A stretch of 33,816 nucleotides of DNA from Gallionellaceae bacterium (GTDB taxonomy: Bacteria; Pseudomonadota; Gammaproteobacteria; Burkholderiales; Gallionellaceae), in the NCBI GenBank assembly GCA_030834965.1, contig JAUQWW010000081.1, forward strand, positions 1 to 33,816, given 5' to 3'. Each line of letters starts with the position of its first letter. Position 1 is the stretch's first letter. The translations under genes and the position numbers were made by a program. The notes under the pieces were generated by a model that searched no databases, was not told the origin of the DNA, and saw only the letters and a list, made by a program, of their open reading frames with translations. Shown here one piece after another: positions 25,953 through 33,569 of the stretch.

Positions 25953-28900
25953 ATGAGTGGAGATTACAGCCGGGTTCGATTCGACCCCCGCATCGACCTG
26001 TCCGGCGTGCTGATGCAGCAAGGGCGCGTGCAACTGGACTCGGATTGGAACGAATGGGTGGCGGTGCTGGACAGACGTTTGCGCGCCGAGAGCGTGGACA
26101 CTTTCGGGGTACAGGTGACGCCGGGCATCACCGGCGTGGCAGTCGTTTCGCCGCAGACGCCGGATGCGTTCAAGATCCTGGCCTCTGGTGGCAACATCAC
26201 CATCGGCCGCGGGCGCATGTATGTGGATGGGCTGCTCGCCGAAAATCACGGCGGAGGCACGCAGGAATTCGACCCGGTGCTGGCCGAGCTGCGCGGGACG
26301 ACGGCGCTGGCGTACAGCCAGCAGCCCTACTTCCCCAATCCGCCCGCCTTGCCTGACGGCGGCCCGCACCTTGCCTATCTCGAGGTGTGGCAGCGTGAGC
26401 TCACTTATCTGCAGCAACCCAACCTGGTGGAAAGTGCCGTGGGCGTGGACACCACCACGCGCACGCAGACCGTGTGGCAGGTGCGCATGCTGGCCAATAT
26501 CGGCAGCGCCGATTGCATCACGCCCGATAGCGGGGTGGCGGGCTGGCAGGCGCTCACTGCGCCTTCAGCCGGACGCATGTCGATCAAGGCCGAAGGCGTG
26601 CCGCCCGATCTCGATCCGTGCGAACTGCCGCCCAGCGGCGGCTATCGCGGGCTGGAGAATCAGCTCTATCGCATCGAGATACACGACGGCGGCGCCGTGG
26701 GCGCGGCGACCTTCAAGTGGTCGCGCGACAACGCCAGCGTCGCGAGCAATGTCACGGAAATCGTGTCGCAGACCGCGACCGCCACCGAACTGAAACTGGC
26801 CAGCCTGGGCCGCGATGCGGTGCTGCGTTTCAACACCGGCGACTGGGTGGAAATCCTCGACGACCGGCGCGAGCTCAGCGGCGAAAACGGTGACCCCAAG
26901 TTGCGCCGCGGCGTGATGCGCAGGATCACCGTCGACGACGCCAAGCAGACCATCAGCTTCTCGCCCGCGCTGCCGGCAAACCTGATTCCCGGCGGCGGGC
27001 TGGACACACTGGACGCGCGCCACACCCGCGTGCGGCGCTGGGACCAGAAGGGCACGGTACGCGACTCCAACAACAATGTCATCGTCAACCTCGATGCGGC
27101 AGCCAGCACGGGATTGATTCCGGTGCCGGCGGCAGGCGTGTGGGTGGTACTGGAAAACGGCATCCAGATTCAGTTCGGCCTCGACCCTTCCGGCGGCAAC
27201 TTCCATTGCGGCGACTACTGGGTGTCTGCAGCGCGCACCGCGGACACCTCGGTGGAGACCTACACGCTGGCGCCACCGCGCGGCATCCATCGCCACTACG
27301 CGCGGCTGGCCATCGTCACCTTCCCCGACGACGAGACCGATTGCCGCAACAAGTGGCCGCCCGAGTGCGGCGGCTGCTGCACCGTCAACGTCGCGCCCGG
27401 CGAAAATATCCAGGCCGCGATCGATTCGCTGCCGGACGAGGGCGGTTGCGTGTGCCTGAAAACAGGCGTGCACAACATCACCACGACCATACAGATACTC
27501 TCCTCGCGCATCATCCTGCGCGGCGAGAGTCCCGGCGCCATCGTGCGCGGGGCGGGGCTGGACCGAACCTTGCAGATCGGCGGCGCCAATGCGCCGGTCA
27601 GCGACATCGTCGTCGAAAGCCTGCGTTTCGAAGCCACGGCTGCCGCTACCAGTAACAATATCGGCGCGCTGCTGTATCTGGAAAATTGCACGCGCGTGCG
27701 GGTGGAACATTGTGCGCTCGCCGTCGTGGTTCCCGGGACGCAAACGCCGCCCGCTTACGTCGGCATCAATTTGAGCGGCGTGGCCGAAATCGAGCTGCTC
27801 GCCAATCGTCTGGACAGTTTCCTGATCGGCATCCTGAGCAGCGATTACCAGGGCGGCCTGCGCATTGCGGACAATGCCATTGATGGCATCACCGGCCTGT
27901 TCCTCAACCAGCCCGGCAGCTCGCTCGGCCAGTACGGCATCCGCATCGACACCGATCACACCCATCCCTGCCGCATCGAGAACAACCGCATCCGCCATTT
28001 CTGGGTCGGCATTTCGCTGCGCCATCAGGCCGTGGGTTCGCTCGTTGCCGATAACCGCATCAGCCGCAGCGCCGGCGTCACGCAAGACACGTTTCCCGGT
28101 GATGCCGTGCAATTGCGCAACTACCTGGACGCACGCCTGTACGCGATCGATATCGAAGCCGCGCTATGCGAGGTGCGCGGCAACCAGATCGACCTGCTCT
28201 CTGCTGCGTGGGGCGGCATCCGGGCCAGCGGCGCCCATGCAACCATCGCTGCCAACATCGTGGGTGCGATCGCACAGGAAGGCCAACTGACGGTGCCGGC
28301 CGGCATTTATTGCGTGGCCGATGCGAAAAACGGCCGTGCCGCCGATCACGCTACGGTGCGCAACAATCAATTGCTCGGCCCGCAATCGGGCATCGTCGTC
28401 TCGCGCATCGCCGGCGCGGCCGTCCGCGGCAATCACCTCGATGGCGGAGGCGGCGGATGGTACGGTGTGCGTGTGGATGATTGCACCGACTGCCGCATCG
28501 ACGACAACGACCTGCGCGAAGTGTTCTTCGCCGTGCATCTCAGCGAGGGCGAACGCAATCGCGTGACAGGCAATCACATCGACCAGGCCGGCACCGGCAT
28601 CACATCCACACAGGAAGCCGATCTGGGGGCCAGCGGCAACACGCTGCAATCCTGTTTGCTGCTGGGGATGGCGCTGTTCGTGCGCGGCAATACCGCACTG
28701 CTCGGAAACCGGGTACGCAACTGCGGCTATGCTTCGGTGCTATCGATCGGCATCGGCGTATGGGCCGAAGAAGTGGTGACGCCCACCGGCGCACATCTGC
28801 GCATCGAAGACTGCGAGGTGCTCGACACCGGCATCTCTGCCGACGGCAACCAGGTCACGACCGTCAGTGCCATCGGCATCGGTGGCTGGATACCCGCCTG

Positions 28901-29393
28901 CCAGATCAGCGGCAACCGCGTCGGTTATACCCAGCCCGACAAGATCGAACCGGTGAACGAACACCGCGCATTGCTGCTGATCGGGCCGCTGGCACTGCGT
29001 TTCATTGGCGCCGCGGGCGAGATCACCTTCATGTTCGGCAGCGCGCAGGTGGACGACAACCACTTCCGCGGCCCGGGCCGCAGCCAGCTGGTGGAGTTCA
29101 GGCGCATTCAGTACACCGACAACATCGACCTGCGTTTCGAAAAGGTGACCTTCAATAACAATGTCTGCGACCACCTCAACGCTGAGGCGAGCGACCTGGG
29201 CGCGACCGTGCGCCTGTGGGGAGGACACCTGATCGCGATGGGGAATCACGTCAAGGGCCCCGCCAACGTCAACGCGATGTCGCTGTCCAACCGCAACAAG
29301 ATCGCGCTGATGGGCAACATCACCACTGGGGATTACATCCAGACCGGCACCGTGACGCCGCTGCCGATCGCCAATTTCAACGTCAAAATTTAA
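25953..29393 (+). CDS. DUF6519 protein with long right-handed beta-helix
   Basis: Residues 1 to about 240 match the DUF6519 style: MSGDYSRVRFDPRIDLSGVLMQQGRVQLDSDWNEWVAVLDRRLRAE, then GRGRMYVDGLLAEN and LAYLEVWQRELTYLQ. A linker region leads to PGENIQAAIDSLPDEGGCVCLKTGVHNI (about 485), the usual entry to a pectate-lyase-like fold. From there to about 960 the sequence repeats 'I..N.I' rungs (RIENNRIRHFWVGISL; VADNRISRS; VRGNHLDGGGGGWYGVRV; RIDDNDLREVFFAVHL). I see no obvious catalytic residues. It follows the tail-I gene with its own AAGGAG site. With 1146 residues it is the largest gene product here and is a plausible outer baseplate or fibre-like, target-facing part. Confidence 0.85.
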   Translation: MSGDYSRVRFDPRIDLSGVLMQQGRVQLDSDWNEWVAVLDRRLRAESVDTFGVQVTPGITGVAVVSPQTPDAFKILASGGNITIGRGRMYVDGLLAENHGGGTQEFDPVLAELRGTTALAYSQQPYFPNPPALPDGGPHLAYLEVWQRELTYLQQPNLVESAVGVDTTTRTQTVWQVRMLANIGSADCITPDSGVAGWQALTAPSAGRMSIKAEGVPPDLDPCELPPSGGYRGLENQLYRIEIHDGGAVGAATFKWSRDNASVASNVTEIVSQTATATELKLASLGRDAVLRFNTGDWVEILDDRRELSGENGDPKLRRGVMRRITVDDAKQTISFSPALPANLIPGGGLDTLDARHTRVRRWDQKGTVRDSNNNVIVNLDAAASTGLIPVPAAGVWVVLENGIQIQFGLDPSGGNFHCGDYWVSAARTADTSVETYTLAPPRGIHRHYARLAIVTFPDDETDCRNKWPPECGGCCTVNVAPGENIQAAIDSLPDEGGCVCLKTGVHNITTTIQILSSRIILRGESPGAIVRGAGLDRTLQIGGANAPVSDIVVESLRFEATAAATSNNIGALLYLENCTRVRVEHCALAVVVPGTQTPPAYVGINLSGVAEIELLANRLDSFLIGILSSDYQGGLRIADNAIDGITGLFLNQPGSSLGQYGIRIDTDHTHPCRIENNRIRHFWVGISLRHQAVGSLVADNRISRSAGVTQDTFPGDAVQLRNYLDARLYAIDIEAALCEVRGNQIDLLSAAWGGIRASGAHATIAANIVGAIAQEGQLTVPAGIYCVADAKNGRAADHATVRNNQLLGPQSGIVVSRIAGAAVRGNHLDGGGGGWYGVRVDDCTDCRIDDNDLREVFFAVHLSEGERNRVTGNHIDQAGTGITSTQEADLGASGNTLQSCLLLGMALFVRGNTALLGNRVRNCGYASVLSIGIGVWAEEVVTPTGAHLRIEDCEVLDTGISADGNQVTTVSAIGIGGWIPACQISGNRVGYTQPDKIEPVNEHRALLLIGPLALRFIGAAGEITFMFGSAQVDDNHFRGPGRSQLVEFRRIQYTDNIDLRFEKVTFNNNVCDHLNAEASDLGATVRLWGGHLIAMGNHVKGPANVNAMSLSNRNKIALMGNITTGDYIQTGTVTPLPIANFNVKI

Positions 29394-29405
29394 GGAGCGT
29401 ACAAC

Positions 29406-29759
29406 ATGAACATCAAGACACTGGAGCAAGCGCTCAAATTGCAGAATGACCTTGCCACCCGGCTCACGCACAGCCTGGTATCGGGGACCGCAGGCAAAGT
29501 GCCGCCCATTGAAGTGCTGGTCAAGGAAAAGGAGCAGTCGGTCGTGCGCGCCCAGGCGGAAGTCGAAGCCGCCATCAAGGAGCGTGATGCGGCCGTCAGC
29601 CGCTGGGATGAGCGCGTCGCGCAACGCAAGGAAAACGTCGCCAAACTGAAGCAGGAATTGGATGAGCTCAAAAAACAGGTTACGGGGCGAAATGACCCAA
29701 CCAAACACAAGGAAACCGGAAAAGTAAAGAAGGAAGCGAGCGGGAAAAAATCCCGATAG
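29406..29759 (+). CDS. Small coiled-coil protein of the eCIS operon
   Basis: The 117-residue product is almost wholly helical and charged: LVKEKEQSVVRAQAEVEAAIKERDAAVSRWDERVAQRKENVAKLKQELDELKKQV shows heptad-like spacing (about 40-95), and a Lys-rich tail follows. A clear AAGGAGC site precedes the ATG, 12 bases after the beta-helix gene. The hairpin CGGGA-AAAAA-TCCCG overlaps its last codons. It may be an adaptor or chaperone for a neighbouring large protein, or a fibre accessory; nothing more specific can be read. Confidence 0.75.
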   Translation: MNIKTLEQALKLQNDLATRLTHSLVSGTAGKVPPIEVLVKEKEQSVVRAQAEVEAAIKERDAAVSRWDERVAQRKENVAKLKQELDELKKQVTGRNDPTKHKETGKVKKEASGKKSR

Positions 29760-29795
29760 GCAGCCGGTCGTGCTACTTTCGTTACTCAGGGCATC

Positions 29796-29801
29796 TATAA
29801 T
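29796..29801 (+). promoter_or_regulatory. Possible sigma-70 -10 element before the C11 protease gene
   Basis: A perfect TATAAT lies about 63 bases before the protease ATG, in a 104-base AT-richer gap. No good -35 hexamer is found at 16-18 bp (CTACTT or TACTTT). It could allow separate expression of the protease, but the match may be chance. Confidence 0.25.
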
Positions 29802-29863
29802 TCCAAGAATGCATCGGGATATCTTAATTACACGTTGAATAATAAAAAGGGAGGAATCAAGAA

Positions 29864-31099
29864 ATGGCCACAATACCAACACCCAAGAAGAAACCCTGGA
29901 CCGTCATGGTGTACATGGCCGGCGACAACAATCTCGATCCCGAAGGCGTTCTGGACCTGAAGGAAATGAAGAAGGTCGGTTCGACCGACAAGCTCAACAT
30001 CATCGCCCAGTTCGACCGCGCCGCAGGCCATGTCTCCCGGCGCTACTACCTGCGCAAGGGCGGCATCGTCACCGGCGACGCCGTCGCTTCTCTCGGCGAG
30101 GTCAACACCGGCGATCCGAAGAACCTTACCGATTTCATTCAATGGAGCGTGAAAAATTATCCGGCGGACCACTACATGCTGGTTCTCTGGAACCACGGCC
30201 AGGGTTGGGACGATACGGACATCTACGCCGACGAGCGCAATCGCGGCCTGCGCAGGCTGGCGACCGGTCCCGTCCGCCATGCGCTGTTCAACACTTCGGT
30301 GCGCCGCACGCTGGAGAAGGCCAGCAGCGACAGCGTCGCGCGCGCCATTTTGCTCGACGACAATGCCAAGGACTTTCTGGACAATCTGGAAATGAAGAAA
30401 GTGATGGCCGGGGCGGCCAAGCTGCTGAAGCGCAAGCTGGACATTTTCGGCATGGACGCCTGCCTGATGAGCATGGCCGAGGTGGGCTACCAGGTGAGCG
30501 GCAGCGCCGCCTACACGGTGGGCTCGGAGCAGACCGAGCCGGGCGAAGGCTGGCCGTACCACACGATACTCGCCGCTCTGGCGAAGAAACCGTCCATGGC
30601 GCCGCGCGATCTGAGCAAGCTCATCGTCGATAAATATCTCGCGTCCTACAGCAACGCAGTCGAGGACGGCGTGACATTTGCCGCGTGCGATCTGTCCAAC
30701 GCAGGCGCGCTTGCCACAGCCGTTTCCGCCCTGACGACCGCTCTGAAGGCGAGTTTGAGCGACGCGGTTGCACGGCAGCGCATCCTGACGGTGCGCAGCA
30801 AGGTGCAGAGCTACTACGTAGAAGACAATATCGACCTGGTCGACTTCTGTGTGCTGCTCGCCAAATCCGGCGCGAATGCCGCCACGGTCGCCGCGTGCCA
30901 GAAGGTGATCAAGGCGGTGCAGTCCGGTTACGTCATTGCGCAGGGATACAAGGGCCCCTCCATGAAGAATTCCAACGGTGTGGCGATCTATTTCCCGACA
31001 CGGTCGGTGTCGCCGCTATATGCCGGCCTGGATTTTTCCAAGAAGACCGGCTGGGATGCATTCCTGAAGGCCTATCTGGTCGCGATACGCAGCAGGTGA
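29864..31099 (+). CDS. Clostripain-family (C11) cysteine peptidase, eCIS-linked
   Basis: The 411-residue protein has the C11 hallmarks: TVMVYMAGDNNLDPEGVLDLKEM at the N terminus, a strand ending in LVLWNHGQGW with catalytic His111, and KLDIFGMDACLMSMAEVGYQ with catalytic Cys200, followed by EQTEPGEGWPY. C11 peptidases are caspase-like (clan CD) and usually cleave after Arg or Lys, often after self-processing. No signal peptide or membrane segment is seen, so it is made as a cytoplasmic protein. GGGAGG precedes the ATG. It lies 104 bases after the coiled-coil gene on the same strand and is the last gene that clearly belongs to the eCIS locus. It may be injected cargo or a maturation protease. 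Confidence 0.92.
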   Translation: MATIPTPKKKPWTVMVYMAGDNNLDPEGVLDLKEMKKVGSTDKLNIIAQFDRAAGHVSRRYYLRKGGIVTGDAVASLGEVNTGDPKNLTDFIQWSVKNYPADHYMLVLWNHGQGWDDTDIYADERNRGLRRLATGPVRHALFNTSVRRTLEKASSDSVARAILLDDNAKDFLDNLEMKKVMAGAAKLLKRKLDIFGMDACLMSMAEVGYQVSGSAAYTVGSEQTEPGEGWPYHTILAALAKKPSMAPRDLSKLIVDKYLASYSNAVEDGVTFAACDLSNAGALATAVSALTTALKASLSDAVARQRILTVRSKVQSYYVEDNIDLVDFCVLLAKSGANAATVAACQKVIKAVQSGYVIAQGYKGPSMKNSNGVAIYFPTRSVSPLYAGLDFSKKTGWDAFLKAYLVAIRSR

Positions 31100-31225
31100 A
31101 GAGGTAAAGCCCATCTCCTTCTAGGGGGGCTTGTGATGTGAAAACGGTAAAGGGGGGTTCATCATCGGTGGTGAGGATGCCCTGAATTTCAGTAGCCGAA
31201 ATTCGTTGATGCATTAATGCAAGGC

Positions 31226-31273
31226 TCCGATATTTTTTGTGACCCCGGCACTTTTCTGACTTCCGATATTTTT
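31226..31273 (+). repeat. Direct repeat TCCGATATTTTT, two copies 36 bp apart
   Basis: The 12-mer TCCGATATTTTT occurs at 31226-31237 and 31262-31273 in the gap after the C11 gene. The first copy is preceded by TTAATGCAAGGC (31214-31225), a motif that recurs in variant form near the right window edge (33677). No gene lies in the 215-base gap. Confidence 0.6.
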
Positions 31274-31314
31274 GGGTATCACCTGGATCGTTGCGGCTTA
31301 TGCAAGGGGTAACA

Positions 31315-31836
31315 ATGAAAATGGCTGTTGTACTTGTCGTCGTCGGATTGCTGCTCGGCCCGGGATATTACGTTTACCACAAGTTCTTCACCGGACGGAT
31401 TCTCCACAGCATTCCGCTGTTACCCGGAGCAGATGGATTTCAGCCGGCTTCGTTCGCAGCCGGCCCGGAATCAAGCCCTATCCGCATCGTGCTGCGGGTC
31501 AGCACGGACCACGACCCCGTGATCGGCAACACGGCCCCGAGACTGCACTATAGCGCGACGGTCAGGGCGGAACCGGGCACTGAGGCTTCTTTTCCAGTGG
31601 AGTTCATCTCGACTTCCTTTGAAAGCGAATTCCAGGAATTTGCCGCCGAAGTCGCTACGCTTCCGGTGGCGCATACGACGACGTACCACGTTGCCCTGCG
31701 ACAAACCGAGCCGTCTGAAATGCGTGTGCGTTCATCCGTGCTCGAAATCAGGGGGAACACGACAGAGCCGGATATGCGGCTCGTCTGGAGTGGTGTGTTT
31801 CTGCTGGTGACCGGTGCGCTGCTGCTGGTGTTGTGA
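31315..31836 (+). CDS. Hypothetical membrane protein with N- and C-terminal TM segments
   Basis: The 173-residue product has a hydrophobic N terminus (MAVVLVVVGLLLGPGYYVYH), a soluble middle of about 120 residues with beta-like pattern (IRIVLRVSTDHDPVIG; LHYSATVRAEPG; TTYHVALRQTEPSEMRVRSSVLEI), and a C-terminal hydrophobic helix (LVWSGVFLLVTGALLLVL). The middle should face the periplasm. The ATG at 31315 is chosen because AGGGG lies just upstream; in-frame starts at 31300 (ATG) and 31291 (TTG) have no such site. I do not recognise the family. It lies outside the eCIS operon, after repeated motifs, and is followed by a structured repeat element. Confidence 0.65.
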   Translation: MKMAVVLVVVGLLLGPGYYVYHKFFTGRILHSIPLLPGADGFQPASFAAGPESSPIRIVLRVSTDHDPVIGNTAPRLHYSATVRAEPGTEASFPVEFISTSFESEFQEFAAEVATLPVAHTTTYHVALRQTEPSEMRVRSSVLEIRGNTTEPDMRLVWSGVFLLVTGALLLVL

Positions 31837-31866
31837 TTCGGTCGTGTTTTGCAGGTGGCAGGCCAG

Positions 31867-32020
31867 GCTATACATAGCGACAGAAATCGTAGCGAGCGGC
31901 GCTGGTGTGGGGGAGGCCGGAGCGCAGCGCCCGGAGCATACCCAGCAGTATGTGAGGAGCGCGAGCACCGCCCGACACCGCCCCAGAGCCGCGCAGTAGA
32001 TTTATGTCGCTATGTATAGC
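31867..32020. repeat. Structured interspersed repeat element, copy 2 (154 bp)
   Basis: The outer arms (31867-31888 and 31999-32020) are inverted repeats with 21 of 22 complementary bases. Between them lies GTAGCGAG, a GC-rich stretch, the hairpin GCATAC-CCAGCA-GTATGT, GAGGA, CGAGCACCGC, and GCAGTAG. This is the same layout as 6333-6475, with changed bases in the hairpin that keep pairing and with unrelated arms. It sits between two + strand genes and ends about 23 bases before the metallopeptidase ATG. Confidence 0.75.
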
Positions 32021-32043
32021 ATCTGATCTGAAAGGAGAGACCC

Positions 32044-32913
32044 ATGCGTGATGACGGGCGTGAAAGTGACAATGTAGAAGATCGCCGTGGCTCCGGCGGC
32101 GGTCTGGGTGGCTTGCCGATCGGGAGAGGCGGCCTGGGTCTGGGCGCAATCGCCATCGCCTTCGTTGCCTCCTGGCTGCTGGGGGTCAACCCCATGACGG
32201 TGCTGAACCTGTTGAGCGGGGGCGAAGGCCTCAGCTCGCAAGTGCAAGCACCCGCTCAGGCGCCGCCCGCCGGCGACAAGCAGGCACGCTTTGTCTCGGT
32301 GGTCCTTGCAGACACCGAAGATGTATGGCGCGATATTTTCAAACAAGCCGGCAGTCAATATCGTGAACCCAAGCTCGTATTGTTTACGGGTCAGACCCCC
32401 ACCGCATGCGGCACCGGACAGACTGCCTCCGGCCCGTTCTATTGCCCGGGTGATGAAAAAGTTTACATCGACTTGCGTTTTTATCAGATGCTGCAAGATC
32501 GCTTCAAAGCGCCCGGCGATTTCGCTCAGGCCTACGTGATTGCCCACGAGGTTGGGCATCATATCCAGAAGCTGGTAGGTATCACCGACAAGGTTGAGGC
32601 CATGCGCAACCGCATGAGCGAATCCCAATTCAATCCGATTTCAGTTCGCATGGAGTTGCAGGCCGATTGCTACGCAGGAGTGTGGGCGAACCATGCGCAG
32701 AAGATGCGCAACATTCTCGACGCGGGCGACATCGAAGAAGCCATGCAGGCCGCCGGAGCCGTGGGGGATGACAACATCCAGATGGCCACGCAAGGCACCG
32801 TGGTGCCGGAGCGCTTCACTCACGGCAGCTCGGAGCAGCGGGTCCAGTGGTTCAATGTCGGCATTCGAAGCGGGGATATCAAACAGTGCAATACGTTTCA
32901 GGCAAGGAATTGA
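32044..32913 (+). CDS. ypfJ: YpfJ-type neutral zinc metallopeptidase
   Basis: The 289-residue protein matches the YpfJ/KPN_02809 family of putative neutral zinc metallopeptidases. An N-terminal acidic/glycine stretch (MRDDGRESDNVEDRRG) leads to one membrane segment (about 31-48, LGLGAIAIAFVASWLLG). Next come FVSVVLADTEDVWRDIFKQ, the conserved CGTGQTASGPFYCPGDEKVYIDLRFY, the zinc motif HEVGHH (168-173), and RMELQADCYAGVWANHA, whose Glu may be the third ligand. It is an inner-membrane protein with its catalytic part probably in the periplasm; substrate unknown. AAAGGAGAG precedes the ATG. Nothing ties it to the eCIS; it appears to be ordinary chromosomal content. Confidence 0.92.
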   Translation: MRDDGRESDNVEDRRGSGGGLGGLPIGRGGLGLGAIAIAFVASWLLGVNPMTVLNLLSGGEGLSSQVQAPAQAPPAGDKQARFVSVVLADTEDVWRDIFKQAGSQYREPKLVLFTGQTPTACGTGQTASGPFYCPGDEKVYIDLRFYQMLQDRFKAPGDFAQAYVIAHEVGHHIQKLVGITDKVEAMRNRMSESQFNPISVRMELQADCYAGVWANHAQKMRNILDAGDIEEAMQAAGAVGDDNIQMATQGTVVPERFTHGSSEQRVQWFNVGIRSGDIKQCNTFQARN

Positions 32914-32954
32914 CGTCCATTGTGGTTGAGTACAGCAGGTTGTAGCGTCTAAGG

Positions 32955-32983
32955 TTGACAAGTGTTAATTAACGCATTACAGT
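32955..32983 (+). promoter_or_regulatory. Promoter of higBA with overlapping palindrome
   Basis: TTGACA (32955-32960), a 17-bp spacer, then TACAGT (32978-32983): a good sigma-70 promoter. The spacer contains the perfect palindrome GTTAATTAAC (32964-32973), a likely operator for the HigA repressor. The predicted start site is near 32990, directly at the HigB ATG. Confidence 0.6.
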
Positions 32984-32990
32984 TATCCGC

Positions 32991-33269
32991 ATGATAAAGA
33001 CGTTTCGTCACAAGGGTCTTGAAGCCTTCTTCAAGACCGGGAGCAAGGCAGGCATACAGCCACGTCATGCCGGCAAGCTGCGGGTGATGCTGACCATGCT
33101 GGACAGCGCGAAGCACCCGGATGACATGAATGCGCCCGGCTGGAGATTGCACTCCCTGACGGGCAACCTTGCCGGGCATTATTCGGTAACGGTAAACGGA
33201 AACTGGCGCATGACATTCGCTTTTGATGGCGAAGATGCAGAGCTGGTTGATTATCTGGATTACCACTAG
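32991..33269 (+). CDS. higB: HigB toxin (RelE superfamily)
   Basis: HigB is a ribosome-dependent mRNA endonuclease that stops translation when HigA is lost. The 92-residue product opens MIKTFRHKGLEAFFKTGSKAGIQPRHAGKLRVMLTMLDSA, the usual HigB start, and ends GHYSVTVNGNWRMTFAFDGEDAELVDYLDYH, which carries the C-terminal Arg, Phe and Tyr expected in the active centre. The start is fixed by family homology; no Shine-Dalgarno sequence is present, so the transcript may be leaderless. The antitoxin gene follows after 12 bases, in the toxin-first order typical for higBA. Confidence 0.95.
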   Translation: MIKTFRHKGLEAFFKTGSKAGIQPRHAGKLRVMLTMLDSAKHPDDMNAPGWRLHSLTGNLAGHYSVTVNGNWRMTFAFDGEDAELVDYLDYH

Positions 33270-33281
33270 GAGGAATTGACC

Positions 33282-33569
33282 ATGACCAGAATGCATAACC
33301 CTGCGCACCCCGGCGAAGTATTGCGGGAATGGATACCGGAAGACATGACAGTAACGAGCGCGGCAAAGGCCTTGCAGGTTTCCCGCGTCACGCTTTCCAA
33401 GGTGCTGAACGGCAAGGCCGGAATCACGGCAAGCATGGCCTTGCGTCTTGCGGCATGGCTGGGAACATCGCCCGACGTCTGGTTGGGGATGCAGACACAG
33501 TGGGACTTGTGGCAGGCCAAGCAGCAGCCCAGCCCGAAGATCAAGCGATTGGAAAGGATGGCTGCCTGA
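33282..33569 (+). CDS. higA: HigA antitoxin (XRE-family helix-turn-helix)
   Basis: HigA binds and neutralises HigB and represses the operon. The 95-residue protein begins MTRMHNPAHPGEVLREWIPEDMTVTSAAKALQVSRVTLSKVLNGKAGITASMALRLAAWLG, which is a HigA-type HTH (about 23-60), and ends with a basic tail. The ATG at 33282 has a perfect AGGAGG eight bases upstream, contrasting with the missing site of the toxin gene. That contrast should favour antitoxin production. Confidence 0.95.
   Translation: MTRMHNPAHPGEVLREWIPEDMTVTSAAKALQVSRVTLSKVLNGKAGITASMALRLAAWLGTSPDVWLGMQTQWDLWQAKQQPSPKIKRLERMAA

Noticed and set aside
23808-26417. 869-codon minus-strand open frame
   Set aside because: It is antisense to the tail-I and DUF6519 genes, whose products are recognisable; GC-rich coding DNA often gives such open antisense frames.
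29741-29755. Hairpin CGGGA-AAAAA-TCCCG as a terminator after the coiled-coil gene
   Set aside because: The stem is only five base pairs, no T-run follows, and it lies within the last codons.
31110-31131. AAGCCC...GGGCTT hairpin after the C11 gene as a terminator
   Set aside because: Six base pairs with a long loop and no T-run; too weak to call.
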